61,220 nucleotides of DNA from Ignavibacteria bacterium. Its GTDB lineage: Bacteria; Bacteroidota; Ignavibacteria; Ignavibacteriales; Ignavibacteriaceae. The notes under the pieces were generated by a model that was given only the letters and a program-made list of their open reading frames with translations, ran no database searches and was not told the DNA's origin. The translations under genes and the position numbers were made by a program. Of the stretch, positions 8,060 through 17,358 are shown piece by piece (the stretch's first letter is position 1; every line of letters starts with the position of its first letter). Where the stretch lies: positions 1-61,220 of the forward strand of contig JAFLBV010000006.1 in NCBI GenBank assembly GCA_017302895.1, written 5' to 3'.

Positions 8060-9408
8060 CCGGCAATCTCCTTCACTGCAGATTTAAAAACTTCACCACG
8101 ATGCTCGTAGCTCTTGAACATGTCAAAACTTGCGCATGCAGGAGAGAGAAGTACCACTTCCCCTTTTTGGGCTTCGTAGTGTCCCTTTTGCACACATTCT
8201 TCCAGACTTCCAACGAGTTCGACTTCAACAATTTTTGAGAAATAGTCATATACTTTTGATGCAGAGTCACCAATCGCATAAATCTTTTTCACATTTTTGG
8301 AGACCAGATCACGGATCAAATCGTAGTTGTTCCCTTTATCAAGTCCGCCAAGTATAAGAATAATCGGGGAATCGAAGCTTCTAAGAGCGTAAACAACCGA
8401 GTCCACATTGGTCGCTTTGGAGTCATTGATGTACACAATCCCGTCATTTGATGGAACGGGTTCAAGCCTGTGTTCAACCGCCTTAAACGACTTCAGACCC
8501 TGTTCAATTACTTTTTTGTCGATACCGGCATCAATCGCCATCGTAATTGCCGCAGCAGCGTTTGCAAGATTATGCTCACCTTTAATCTGCAGGTCGTTTA
8601 TATCAAACGAAAAGATAAAATTTCCGCCAATCCTTGTGACTAATCGCGGATGCGAAAGATAAGTGCCGTTGTCAACTTCCTTTTTTGTGGAAAAGAATCT
8701 GAGTGAAGCTCCCTTGTAACCATTTTCTTGCAATACTTCATCGTCAGCGTTGTAAAGTGAAATATCGCTTCCGGTCTGATTTTCCACAATCCGGTACTTC
8801 GAGGCGATGTAATTTTCAAACTTGTTTTCGTACCTGTTCAGATGATCAGGTGTTATGTTCAGAATTGCAGCACCGTTTGGTTTGAATTTTTCAATCAAAT
8901 CAAGTTGAAAACTTGACACTTCCAGAGCCACCAGGCTGTCTGTCTCGCATTCCAGAGCTATTTCCGAAAATGCTATACCGATATTTCCCGCAGAAAAAGA
9001 TTTTTTCCCTGAGAGAGAAAAAATATGATGGAGCAGCGAAGTGGTTGTGGTTTTTCCATTAGTTCCGGTGATCGCGTAAATTTTTCCTTTACACACGGAT
9101 GCGGCAAATTCGATCTCGCTGATCATCCTGATATTTCTCTTTTTCCCCTCGAGAACAACTGCTGATTCAAGTGGCACTCCGGGAGATACTATCATCAAAT
9201 CACAATCATAAACTCTCTCACTGTTGGTTCCTGCTTCAAATTCAATTCCCGCAGCCTTCAATCTTGTGGTGACATCCGCAGTTTTTTCAGGTGCTCCGCT
9301 GTCACTGACAAAAGGAACTGCACCCAGCTTTGCAGCCAGATAAGCCGCAGCTTCACCGCTTCTGGCAGCACCGATAATTGAGATTTTCTTTCCTTTGTAA
9401 CTTGTCAC
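8056..9408 (-). CDS. murD: UDP-MurNAc-L-Ala--D-Glu ligase MurD
   Basis: Cytoplasmic ligase that adds D-glutamate to the nascent peptidoglycan stem. The nucleotide-sugar domain KISIIGAARSGEAAAYLAA is followed by the P-loop ITGTNGKTTTTSL (about 113-125). The Mur ligase middle domain carries ITPDHLNRY, and the C-terminal domain has INDSKATNVDS and ILGGLDKG, all MurD-like. Length 450 is normal. It shares an ATGA with ftsW downstream and follows mraY by 4 bases. Confidence 0.97.
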   Translation of the reverse strand: MTSYKGKKISIIGAARSGEAAAYLAAKLGAVPFVSDSGAPEKTADVTTRLKAAGIEFEAGTNSERVYDCDLMIVSPGVPLESAVVLEGKKRNIRMISEIEFAASVCKGKIYAITGTNGKTTTTSLLHHIFSLSGKKSFSAGNIGIAFSEIALECETDSLVALEVSSFQLDLIEKFKPNGAAILNITPDHLNRYENKFENYIASKYRIVENQTGSDISLYNADDEVLQENGYKGASLRFFSTKKEVDNGTYLSHPRLVTRIGGNFIFSFDINDLQIKGEHNLANAAAAITMAIDAGIDKKVIEQGLKSFKAVEHRLEPVPSNDGIVYINDSKATNVDSVVYALRSFDSPIILILGGLDKGNNYDLIRDLVSKNVKKIYAIGDSASKVYDYFSKIVEVELVGSLEECVQKGHYEAQKGEVVLLSPACASFDMFKSYEHRGEVFKSAVKEIAG

Positions 9409-9412
9409 AGGC

Positions 9413-10522
9413 TTACCTGATCTTAAACGATGTTAAACTGATGATCGCCAGAATGATTCCAATTATGTAGAATCTGACGACTATTTTGGGTTCTGCCCAT
9501 CCAATTTCTTCAAAATGATGGTGAATTGGTGCCATCTTGAAAACTCTTTTTCCAGCCCCTGTTTTTTTCTTCGTGTATTTGAAGTATGAGGTCTGAATAA
9601 TTACCGAGATGGTCTCGAAGAAAAACACACCTGCCAGAAACGGAAGCAGAAGCTCTTTCCTTACCATTACCGAAATTATTCCCAAGGCACCACCGAGTGC
9701 AAGACTTCCTGTGTCTCCCATGAATACCTGAGCGGGATAAAAATTGAACCACAAAAAGCCAAGTCCTGCTCCGATAAGTGCTGCAATAAATACTGTAAGT
9801 TCTCCCGATCCGGGCAGATAAAGAATATTCAAATAATCGGAGTAAATCGCATTTCCCGAGATGTAGCTTATCAGACCGAGTGCCAGCATTGCAATTATTG
9901 TCAAACCAATTGCCAGTCCGTCAAGTCCGTCAGTCAGATTTACCGCATTTGAAGTAGCTGTGATAATAAAAATTATCGCCGGAATGTAGAGATACGACAA
10001 ATCAAGATTCAAATCCTTAAAGAAAGGAATGGTTGTCAATCCCTGTACATCAGCAAACTCAGGTGAAAAATACATCACGGCACCAACGAGCAACCCGACA
10101 GAAACCTGTCCGGCGAGTTTATAACGGGCAATAAGTCCGTTTCGCATCTTTTTTACAACTTTCAGGTAGTCATCCAGAAATCCGACACCACCGAGTAAAA
10201 GTGTACCTAATAACAACAGCCAGATGTAGGTGCTCTTCAAATCTCCCCAAAGTATCACAGGAATAAAGACGCATACCAGAATGATAAGTCCGCCCATGGT
10301 CGGTGTACCGGCTTTACTGAAATGCGACTGGGGACCAAAATCCTTTATTTTCTCACCAATCTGATGCTTTTGTAATGCCTTGATGATTTTCGGAGCAAAA
10401 TAAAATGCCATGAAAAGCCCGGTAATGGCTGCAATCGCAGATCTGAAAGTCAGGAATTTAATCATGTCCAGACCGGGAGGGTTAAAAGTTTTGTTCAGGT
10501 AATCCAGTAAATAATAAAGCAT
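9413..10522 (-). CDS. mraY: Phospho-MurNAc-pentapeptide transferase MraY
   Basis: Integral membrane enzyme that transfers phospho-MurNAc-pentapeptide to undecaprenyl phosphate, making lipid I. The signature AGTPTMGGLIIL, the aspartate-rich GFLDDYLKVVKK, the NAVNLTDGLDGLAIG motif and the MAPIHHHFE loop are all present. About ten transmembrane segments fit the 369 residues. The start codon directly follows the murF stop region on the operon without a gap. Confidence 0.98.
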   Translation of the reverse strand: MLYYLLDYLNKTFNPPGLDMIKFLTFRSAIAAITGLFMAFYFAPKIIKALQKHQIGEKIKDFGPQSHFSKAGTPTMGGLIILVCVFIPVILWGDLKSTYIWLLLLGTLLLGGVGFLDDYLKVVKKMRNGLIARYKLAGQVSVGLLVGAVMYFSPEFADVQGLTTIPFFKDLNLDLSYLYIPAIIFIITATSNAVNLTDGLDGLAIGLTIIAMLALGLISYISGNAIYSDYLNILYLPGSGELTVFIAALIGAGLGFLWFNFYPAQVFMGDTGSLALGGALGIISVMVRKELLLPFLAGVFFFETISVIIQTSYFKYTKKKTGAGKRVFKMAPIHHHFEEIGWAEPKIVVRFYIIGIILAIISLTSFKIR

Positions 10523-11905
10523 CTAATTGCCTTTTTCTTTAAGGAAATTAACAATTACCTCCATCTGCATGCCTCGCGACCCTTTCACGAGAACAAGGGA
10601 GTTTCTAAATTCATAATTTTTCAAGTACTCTATCATCTTCTCTTTGGAAGCGAAGTATGTTGAATTAATACCCTCTGCTTTTGCTGCGGAGTGGAGGTGC
10701 TTCATATTCTTCCCGGTGAGAAAAATGGTTTTTATTCTCCCCTTCTTTATGGAGTGCACCAGATCAATATGCATCTGCACAGCATTTTCACCGAGTTCGA
10801 ACATGTCGCCGAGAATCGCGATTTTTCTCTCATGGATGATATCCTTTTTCATCGCTTCAAACGCACTTTTCATGCTTTCAGGATTTGCGTTATAGGTATC
10901 ATCAATTACATCAAAACCGTCGAGGGTACTTCTGTTCATTCTTCCCTTGGGAGCTTTTACCAGACTGAAAGCCTTACCAATCTCTTCAAGAGTCATTCCA
11001 CACTCAAGGGCAATTGCAGCAGCCATTAGTGCATTATCACAATTTTTTTTACCGTACAAAGGAAGTTCAAATCTCACTGAATTGTTGCCGGCTTCTATTT
11101 TCATTACCGGCAGACCGGATTCGGAATAGTTTAAGACAGTACCGGAAACATCCATACGGTTTTTTATCGAAATTTTTATTGCGTTTGGATATTCCTTTGT
11201 CATCCTCTTAAGGAAAGGATCATCACAGTTTAGAATGACCTTTCCACCCCTGGCAGCAGTAATCTCGAGCAGAGCTTCCTTTTCTTTTCTGACTCCCTTT
11301 CTGTTAATAAGGAACTCCAGATGAGAGTCACCAATATTCGTAATGGTTGCAATGTCAGGTTGAGCGATATTCGCAGAATATCTTATTTCCCCAAAATGAT
11401 TTGTTCCTGTCTCGCAGACTACAAACTTTGTCTCATACTTTGCATCAAGCAGAGTAAGTGGCACACCGATGTGATTATTGTTATTTGCCACTGTTGCAAC
11501 TGTCGAGTATTTTGTCCGGAGAAGTGTAGCCACCATGTCCTTGGTGGTGGTTTTACCGTTGCTGCCCGTAATTCCTATAACGGTGGCACCAAGTTTTGAT
11601 CTCCATGCTCCCGCAATACTCCCTAATGCTCCCACTGTATCGGGAGCACCGATAACGGGAGCACCAGACCGTGCCACCGGAGCATAGCGTGATTTTTTCA
11701 CAACTACACATCCTGCTCCCTTATCAAGGACTTCACTTATAAAATCGTGACCGTCGAACTTCTCTCCCTTTATCGCGATAAAAAGACAACCCGGAGTAAC
11801 CTTCCTTGAATCAATCACAACGGATGAAAAATGTGTATTTTCATCAATATTCGCAGATTTGAATTCACTGTTGCTTGTTTCAAGAATATCTTTTACTGTG
11901 ATCAT
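10523..11905 (-). CDS. murF: UDP-MurNAc-tripeptide--D-Ala-D-Ala ligase MurF
   Basis: Adds D-Ala-D-Ala to the UDP-MurNAc-tripeptide, completing the cytoplasmic precursor. Mur ligase features include the P-loop GITGSNGKTTTKDM (about 111-124), the ETGTNHFGEI segment typical of MurF, and IDDTYNANPESM in the C-terminal half. Length 460 is normal. No ddl gene is present in this cluster, so the D-Ala-D-Ala supplier must be encoded elsewhere. Confidence 0.97.
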   Translation of the reverse strand: MITVKDILETSNSEFKSANIDENTHFSSVVIDSRKVTPGCLFIAIKGEKFDGHDFISEVLDKGAGCVVVKKSRYAPVARSGAPVIGAPDTVGALGSIAGAWRSKLGATVIGITGSNGKTTTKDMVATLLRTKYSTVATVANNNNHIGVPLTLLDAKYETKFVVCETGTNHFGEIRYSANIAQPDIATITNIGDSHLEFLINRKGVRKEKEALLEITAARGGKVILNCDDPFLKRMTKEYPNAIKISIKNRMDVSGTVLNYSESGLPVMKIEAGNNSVRFELPLYGKKNCDNALMAAAIALECGMTLEEIGKAFSLVKAPKGRMNRSTLDGFDVIDDTYNANPESMKSAFEAMKKDIIHERKIAILGDMFELGENAVQMHIDLVHSIKKGRIKTIFLTGKNMKHLHSAAKAEGINSTYFASKEKMIEYLKNYEFRNSLVLVKGSRGMQMEVIVNFLKEKGN

Positions 11906-11914
11906 CTTGTTTTA

Positions 11915-13381
11915 TCAGATTTGAGATAAATATTTATTTGCAATTTCGCGGTCTGAGAAATGGCTCTTGACTCCTTTAATTATTTGGTAATCCTCGTGCC
12001 CCTTGCCGGCTACCAGTATGATTGCATTTTCAGGACTTTCAGTTATCGCTCTTTTGATAGCCTCTTCACGATCGGCATATACGACAAAATTGTCCTTCTG
12101 GATGCCTGCTGTAACTTCGTTTATAATAGCAATCGGATCTTCGTCTCTGGGATTATCACTTGTGATTACCGCCTTGGTAGACATGTCTGAGGCAATTTTT
12201 CCCATTACAGGTCTCTTTGTCCTGTCGCGGTTTCCACCGCATCCCACAACTGTAAAAATCGGGGAATTTCCTGCAAGTTTATTGATGCTGATCAACACCT
12301 GCTCAAGAGCTCCGGGACTGTGTGCATAGTCAATCAAAACTTTTTTGTCCCCTTTTTGAATCAGTTCAAACCTGCCATCAACCTGTGGTGCTTCTGATAT
12401 ACCGGCAGCTACAAGTTCCCTGTCAAATCCAGCTTCGACCATAAGGACATAAGCAGCCGCGGCATTGTATGCATTGAACTCACCAACGAGGGAAGTTCTC
12501 AAATCGACTCTTATTCCGTTGTGAAGAAGAGTGAATGAAGTACCTGAAAAATCATAGCTGATGTTTTCGATTGTGTAACTTCCACCGGTCTTGCCGAAAC
12601 CAATTTTTCTTCCTTCGGTATCTTTTGAGATAAAGCAGCCATATTCGTCATCAATATTGTAAACAGCAGGTGCTCCGCTCTTCAAACCGTCGAACAAAAT
12701 CTTTTTTGCGGATGCATAATCTTCCATAGTCTCGTGAAAATCACGGTGTTCACTGGAAAGATTAGTAAAAACAGCTCCATCAAAATCGAGACCAAATGTC
12801 CTTTTAAGGTAAAGCGAGTGTGATGAAGCTTCCATCACGGCAGCGGTACAACCTTCTGCCCTCATTCTTGCAAAAAGTGCATTTAACTCCACTGATTCAG
12901 GAGTCGTCAGGTCTGTTGGAATTTTTTCATCGCCGATCATATTGGCGATGGTGCCAATCATTCCGGTTTTGTGTCCCGCTTTTTCAAGAATATGTTTAAT
13001 GATAAAGGTCGTGGTAGTCTTTCCTTTCGTACCTGTTACACCGAACAAGAGGAGGTTTTTTGAAGGAAATCCATAATAGGCATTTGCGAGTTGAGCGAGT
13101 GCTTTTCTGGAGTCTTCCACAACAATCTTTGCCTGACCGCTTCTTCTGAATATTTCATCAGGAATTGAGTGCAAGTCTTCAACAATTACCGCTGCTGCGC
13201 CTTTGCTGTAGGCATCAAGGGCGTAGAGGTGACCATCGGTCTTGTATCCCTTGATTGCGACAAAGATGGAGTCTTTGGTAACCTTTGCAGAGTTATAATG
13301 AATTCCGGTGATCTCTTTCGCGAAGAAATCACCGGTTAATTGAATTACTGAAAGATGGTTTAATATTTCGTTTAATCTCAT
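11915..13381 (-). CDS. murE: UDP-MurNAc-dipeptide ligase MurE
   Basis: Adds the third amino acid to UDP-MurNAc-L-Ala-D-Glu. The P-loop is GVTGTKGKTTTTFI. The motif SDNPRDEDP near residue 400 is the DNPR signature of meso-diaminopimelate-adding MurE enzymes, so a diaminopimelate-type wall is inferred. I chose the ATG giving MRLNEILNHL, one base after the ftsI stop. A GTG 18 bases upstream (13399) is in frame and cannot be excluded. The carbamylated lysine region DYAHSPGALE is also clear. Confidence 0.96.
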   Translation of the reverse strand: MRLNEILNHLSVIQLTGDFFAKEITGIHYNSAKVTKDSIFVAIKGYKTDGHLYALDAYSKGAAAVIVEDLHSIPDEIFRRSGQAKIVVEDSRKALAQLANAYYGFPSKNLLLFGVTGTKGKTTTTFIIKHILEKAGHKTGMIGTIANMIGDEKIPTDLTTPESVELNALFARMRAEGCTAAVMEASSHSLYLKRTFGLDFDGAVFTNLSSEHRDFHETMEDYASAKKILFDGLKSGAPAVYNIDDEYGCFISKDTEGRKIGFGKTGGSYTIENISYDFSGTSFTLLHNGIRVDLRTSLVGEFNAYNAAAAYVLMVEAGFDRELVAAGISEAPQVDGRFELIQKGDKKVLIDYAHSPGALEQVLISINKLAGNSPIFTVVGCGGNRDRTKRPVMGKIASDMSTKAVITSDNPRDEDPIAIINEVTAGIQKDNFVVYADREEAIKRAITESPENAIILVAGKGHEDYQIIKGVKSHFSDREIANKYLSQI

Positions 13382-13382
13382 G

Positions 13383-15389
13383 TCAATAGATGTTTGCACC
13401 GTAAACCGGCTTTTCCTGCAGTGTCAGGTTGATTTTTAAATTTTTTCGTATTGCTGATCCGGGCTTTATACTCTGCTCAATAACTCTTCCGCTACCTGTC
13501 CAGGTGACCACAAGATCAAGTCTTTTTGCTACGGCAATCGCTTCTTTCAGGGAAACTCCCTTCAGGTCCGGCATTTCTTTTGTATCAAGCTTCCCGGCAT
13601 CCACTCTTTTTATTCTTACTTCTTCTTTAATTTCTGTTTCGGGTTCCTCTGCCTCACCTTCAGGACTGATTATCTCGATATCACTCTCCTCCGGCGTGCT
13701 GTCAAGTTTCAGGTTGCCCCCAATGGACTTGTCAAGAACGAGAATCCTTTTGGCAACATTCTTAAAAACCGGAGCTGCCACTTCTCCACCTGTGATTCCG
13801 ATGCTCTTGGGTGAATTCACAAGGATCAGACAGATGTACTTTGGATTTTCAGCAGGGAAAAATCCAATAAAAGAAGAGTTGTAGCGTTCTTTCGAATATT
13901 CACCATTAACAATCTTTCTTGAGGTTCCTGTTTTACCGCCGATTTTTATTCCTTCAATCCGCGCTTTTTTTCCTGTTCCGTTCTCCACAACATCGGTGAG
14001 AAGTGAACGGATAATCTGCGAAGTCTCTGCTGTTATCACTTCCCTGATTTTTACGGGATTGTTAAATTCTTTTATATTTCCTCTAACATCCTTGATCTCT
14101 CTGACAAGAAGCGGTTTGTAGAGAATCCCGCCATTTATAAGAGCTGAATAGGCAGTAATCAACTGTATCGGAGTAAGAGAGATTCCATATCCGTAGGCAA
14201 TTGAACCTTTGGTTGTGCCTGACCATTCAGCGGGCAGCCCGAGCCGTCCCTTCACTTCACCGGGTAATCCTGCATAAGTATAATTTCCGAAACCAAAACT
14301 TCTCAAATACTGATAAAAGTCATTCTTTTCCATTTTTTGAGAGAGTTTCAGCATTCCGATGTTACTCGAATACCTGATTATCTCCCTCACAGTCATGGAA
14401 GCCTGCGCATGATGATCCTTTATTTCCTTCCCCATAAAATTGTATCTGCCGTTTTCAGTATTAACCACAGTGGAAACAGTCGCGAGCTTTTTATCAAGTA
14501 TTCCGGCGATTGCGATACCTTTGAATGTTGATCCCGGTTCATAGACATCGGAAATGGCTCTGTTTCTTCTTGTATCATCCGAGAATTTCATATAGAGTTC
14601 AGGATCATACGATGGATAATTAGCCAGCGCAAGCACTTCCCCCGTATTCGGGTCCATCACTATTCCGGTTGCATTCTCGGCTTTGGCGGCCTTTACCCCC
14701 GCTTCAAGCTCCATTTCGAGAGCTCTTTGAATTGCCCGGTCGATGGTTAAGCCTATGTTGTCACCCGGTACCGCATCTTTGTAATTTTCCTCGAGCACCG
14801 ACATCACGGCACCGGTTCCATCCTTCAACACGAATCGGCTTCCCTCTTTCCCTTTTAACAGGTCGTTGAAGCTTGATTCGATACCATCAGTTCCCTTACC
14901 CTCCCGGTTCACAAATCCCGTTATGTGGGATGCCAGTGATTTGTACTCATACACGCGTGTAGGGTCAGGTTCGTAAAATAGTCCGTCCTTTACAACATTT
15001 TTAAGCTTTAATGCTTTCTTCGCATCGACCTTCTTTAAAATGCAAAAAGTTTTGTTCGACGAGTCAATCTTCGCTTTCAGTTCAGCGTAATTCAACTCGA
15101 GCGAATCTGCGAGTATTTTTGCGATGACCGAATCCTTTTTATATTTCCTCGCAAGCTTCGGATCAACAAAGAACGATATTTCATTTTTGGTATAGACAAG
15201 TATGGTACCATTCCTGTCAAAAATCGATCCCCGTTCAGGCAGAAGAGGTTCAATCCCTACCTGCTGTTTGTTTGCAAAATAGGAATAGTCCTCAGCCTTC
15301 ACCACTTGAATAAAAATCAGTCTGGTGAGCAAAACCCCTAAAAACAGGGTCATTACCCCGATGATGAGAAGGATTCTGTTAGTGCTCAT
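13383..15389 (-). CDS. ftsI: Penicillin-binding protein 2/3 type transpeptidase FtsI with PASTA domain
   Basis: Septal class B penicillin-binding protein that cross-links peptidoglycan as partner of FtsW. An N-terminal anchor (residues 5-25) is followed by the dimerisation domain. The transpeptidase domain carries the active-site SxxK in YEPGSTFKG, SxN in RYSSNIGML, and KTG in GGKTGTSRK. The C-terminal part (about 605-660) MPDLKGVSLKEAIAVAKRL is a PASTA domain. PASTA on FtsI is, to my knowledge, common in Bacteroidetes-group proteins. It overlaps ftsL by 11 bases. Confidence 0.96.
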   Translation of the reverse strand: MSTNRILLIIGVMTLFLGVLLTRLIFIQVVKAEDYSYFANKQQVGIEPLLPERGSIFDRNGTILVYTKNEISFFVDPKLARKYKKDSVIAKILADSLELNYAELKAKIDSSNKTFCILKKVDAKKALKLKNVVKDGLFYEPDPTRVYEYKSLASHITGFVNREGKGTDGIESSFNDLLKGKEGSRFVLKDGTGAVMSVLEENYKDAVPGDNIGLTIDRAIQRALEMELEAGVKAAKAENATGIVMDPNTGEVLALANYPSYDPELYMKFSDDTRRNRAISDVYEPGSTFKGIAIAGILDKKLATVSTVVNTENGRYNFMGKEIKDHHAQASMTVREIIRYSSNIGMLKLSQKMEKNDFYQYLRSFGFGNYTYAGLPGEVKGRLGLPAEWSGTTKGSIAYGYGISLTPIQLITAYSALINGGILYKPLLVREIKDVRGNIKEFNNPVKIREVITAETSQIIRSLLTDVVENGTGKKARIEGIKIGGKTGTSRKIVNGEYSKERYNSSFIGFFPAENPKYICLILVNSPKSIGITGGEVAAPVFKNVAKRILVLDKSIGGNLKLDSTPEESDIEIISPEGEAEEPETEIKEEVRIKRVDAGKLDTKEMPDLKGVSLKEAIAVAKRLDLVVTWTGSGRVIEQSIKPGSAIRKNLKINLTLQEKPVYGANIY

Positions 15390-15711
15390 TTAACAGATTA
15401 ATCCTTTCTTCCAAATCCTCAACCTGCTCCCGTGAAATGGTAATTGGAGCTGTTGTATCATTTGCAACTGTAAGATTGAGTTTGGATTCAGCCAGAGGGA
15501 CGAGAAATTCTTTTGACACCAGCTTGTCGAGGATTGCCTTGTTGGAATTGATTCCGGAGAGTTCAACTTTGATCTCCGATTTAAGGTCATCAATTTGTTT
15601 CGACAATTTGTTGCTTTCGATATTCATACTGATATAAAAATACGCCATCACTGCAATGACAATTGCAAAGGAGAGATATAACGCGATATTTTTTTTGTAT
15701 GACTTCTTCAT
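15379..15711 (-). CDS. ftsL: FtsL-like divisome protein
   Basis: A 110-residue bitopic protein with a short Lys-rich cytoplasmic start, one membrane segment (about 10-27) and a coiled-coil-like stretch beginning NKLSKQIDDLKSEIK. This is the size and layout of FtsL, which forms the FtsQLB complex with FtsQ and FtsB. Sequence conservation in this family is low, so the call rests mainly on architecture and on its place between rsmH and ftsI. Confidence 0.75.
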   Translation of the reverse strand: MKKSYKKNIALYLSFAIVIAVMAYFYISMNIESNKLSKQIDDLKSEIKVELSGINSNKAILDKLVSKEFLVPLAESKLNLTVANDTTAPITISREQVEDLEERINLLNEH

Positions 15712-15713
15712 GT

Positions 15714-16637
15714 TCAGATTTTTTCAGCCGCTCTGAGTTTTCCGCTTCTTGCTCTTCTGTTAGCCTCCACTTCGGCAACGGAAGGAGAAACGGGCTTTTT
15801 CGTCAAAATCTTAAGAGAGGGTTTTTTATTGCAGATGCAAACCGGAAAATTCGGCGGACATATACAACCCTTTTCTTCCTCTCTAAAAAATTCCTTTACA
15901 ATCCGGTCCTCAAGAGAATGATAGGTAAGTATCACAATCCTCCCGCCCGGTTTCAGAAGTGTAATCGATTCCTTCAAAAATTCTTTTAAGGAATCAAGCT
16001 CCCCGTTCACCTCAATACGAAGAGCTTGAAACACTCTGGACAATCTTTTAAACAAAAACCTTTGAGGTGTAACAGTTTCCAACAGTTTTGCGAGATCGGT
16101 TGTGGTCTTGAACGGCTTTATTTGTCGCTGTTTTACGATCAACTTAGCCAGAAATCCACTTTGTATCTCCTCGCCATATTCCCTGAAGATCCTTGCGAGC
16201 TCTTCCGGTTCTGCATTGTTTACTATTGCAGAGGCAGGTTTTCCCTCTGACTTGCTCATCCTCAAATCGAGGGGTGCTGTAACTCTGTAGGAAAATCCCT
16301 CGTCGCTTTCATCGAGCTGGTAGGAAGAAACACCAAGATCTGCAAAAATCCCGGAAAACGCATCAACCTGTTCCAGCCTGGCAGCTATCCCAATTTTGGT
16401 AAAATTAAAATTGTAGAGCCTGACCCGGCTGTCAGTTGAAAACTCTTCCATCGATTTATTGAAGACTGTTTGATCTAGATCTGTTCCAATTATTATAGCA
16501 TCCGAATCAAGTTTCTCAAGAAACCTTTTCGTATGTCCACCGAAACCAAATGTACCGTCGAAGTACGCTCCGTCTTTGTCTGTTATTAAATATTCTACAG
16601 ACTCTTTCAGGAGAACAGGACTATGAAACTTGTCCAT
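15714..16637 (-). CDS. rsmH: 16S rRNA (cytosine-1402 N4) methyltransferase RsmH
   Basis: SAM-dependent enzyme that methylates N4 of C1402 in 16S rRNA; historically MraW. It begins with the classical FHSPVLLKESVEYL, then the SAM motif DGTFGFGGHT, IFADLGVSSYQLDE and LTYHSLEDRIVKEFF. The length of 307 is typical. It overlaps mraZ by 17 bases at its start, as often seen in dcw operons. A Cys-rich stretch CICPPNFPVCIC near residue 264 is also usual for the family. Confidence 0.98.
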   Translation of the reverse strand: MDKFHSPVLLKESVEYLITDKDGAYFDGTFGFGGHTKRFLEKLDSDAIIIGTDLDQTVFNKSMEEFSTDSRVRLYNFNFTKIGIAARLEQVDAFSGIFADLGVSSYQLDESDEGFSYRVTAPLDLRMSKSEGKPASAIVNNAEPEELARIFREYGEEIQSGFLAKLIVKQRQIKPFKTTTDLAKLLETVTPQRFLFKRLSRVFQALRIEVNGELDSLKEFLKESITLLKPGGRIVILTYHSLEDRIVKEFFREEEKGCICPPNFPVCICNKKPSLKILTKKPVSPSVAEVEANRRARSGKLRAAEKI

Positions 16638-17088
16638 TTATTTGCATCACATTTTCGGCAATGTTTTCAAAGCTGTCCACAGAAGCCTTTTCATATTGCT
16701 CGTAGATCGCAGGATTCCAGAATTCGATTCTGTTCAGTGAACCCAATACCAGCACTTCCTTCTCAATTTTGGAATATTCAAGGAGATGCGGCGGGATAAT
16801 TACTCTTGACTGACCATCCATAGTCTGCTCTTCAGCGCTGTGAAGAAAGATTCGAATGAATCTCGCATGACTTTTATTGTACTGGTTCAACTTTGAGAGA
16901 TTATCCTCGATCTTTGCAAATAAATCTTTAGGATACAGATCGATACAATGACCTACCTCATCCAGACCCACACCTTTGGTTAGTACCAGGGTGTTCTCAG
17001 CAGCCGGACTGATAAACTTCTTCAGCTTCGAAGGAATACTGATTCGGTTTTTGGAATCTAGAGTATGTAAAAAGTGTCCTTTGAACAC
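16621..17088 (-). CDS. mraZ: Transcriptional regulator MraZ
   Basis: AbrB-fold DNA-binding protein that binds repeats upstream of its own gene and controls the dcw operon. Two copies of the family's DxxxR loop are visible, DSKNRISIPSKLK (about 11) and DGQSRVIIPPHLL (about 92), as expected for the duplicated MraZ domain. It is the first gene of the 15-gene operon. A three-repeat box matching known MraZ targets lies 47-71 bases upstream of its start. Confidence 0.96.
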   Translation of the reverse strand: MFKGHFLHTLDSKNRISIPSKLKKFISPAAENTLVLTKGVGLDEVGHCIDLYPKDLFAKIEDNLSKLNQYNKSHARFIRIFLHSAEEQTMDGQSRVIIPPHLLEYSKIEKEVLVLGSLNRIEFWNPAIYEQYEKASVDSFENIAENVMQINGQVS

Positions 17089-17134
17089 TCAGGCGGTCCT
17101 TTTGTTTGTTTTTGGTTTGTTTTGTGGGCAGTTT

Positions 17135-17159
17135 ACCCACTTTTCCACACTTCACCCCA
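17135..17159 (-). promoter_or_regulatory. MraZ-binding box, three repeats at 10-bp period
   Basis: Read on the minus strand, TGGGG, TGTGG and TGGGT occur exactly 10 bases apart (17155-17159, 17145-17149, 17135-17139). MraZ is known to bind direct TGGG-type repeats at about one helical turn in front of mraZ. The location, orientation and period match this. The middle repeat deviates by one base. Confidence 0.75.
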
Positions 17160-17183
17160 AAACTTACTTATTTTTTAGCAAAT

Positions 17184-17189
17184 AGTCAA
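17184..17189 (-). promoter_or_regulatory. Possible -35 element of the dcw promoter
   Basis: TTGACT on the minus strand lies 25 bases upstream of the first MraZ repeat. No convincing -10 hexamer follows at 16-18 bases (AT-rich text only), so this is a weak promoter call. The spacing would place the start of transcription next to or inside the MraZ box, consistent with autorepression. Confidence 0.3.
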
Positions 17190-17303
17190 GCAAATTTTAA
17201 ATTATTTTAAAATAATTTTACAGACGAAACTTTTAATTGTAGTCAGGATAATGATTTACAGGTTTTATCGAAGAACTTGTGGAGTGGACTGTTCTTATGT
17301 GGG

Positions 17304-17331
17304 GCAAATTCCCATGAAATCACGGGAATTT
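17304..17331 (-). terminator. Inverted repeat downstream of rsmB-like gene
   Basis: CAAATTCCC and GGGAATTTG form a perfect 9-bp stem with a 10-base loop, 28 bases after the stop of the rsmB-like gene. There is no T tract after it, so it may be a weak terminator, an RNA-stabilising hairpin or a protein-binding site. Confidence 0.35.
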
Positions 17332-17358
17332 GGAATTTTGGACTTTGGAGATGAATTT

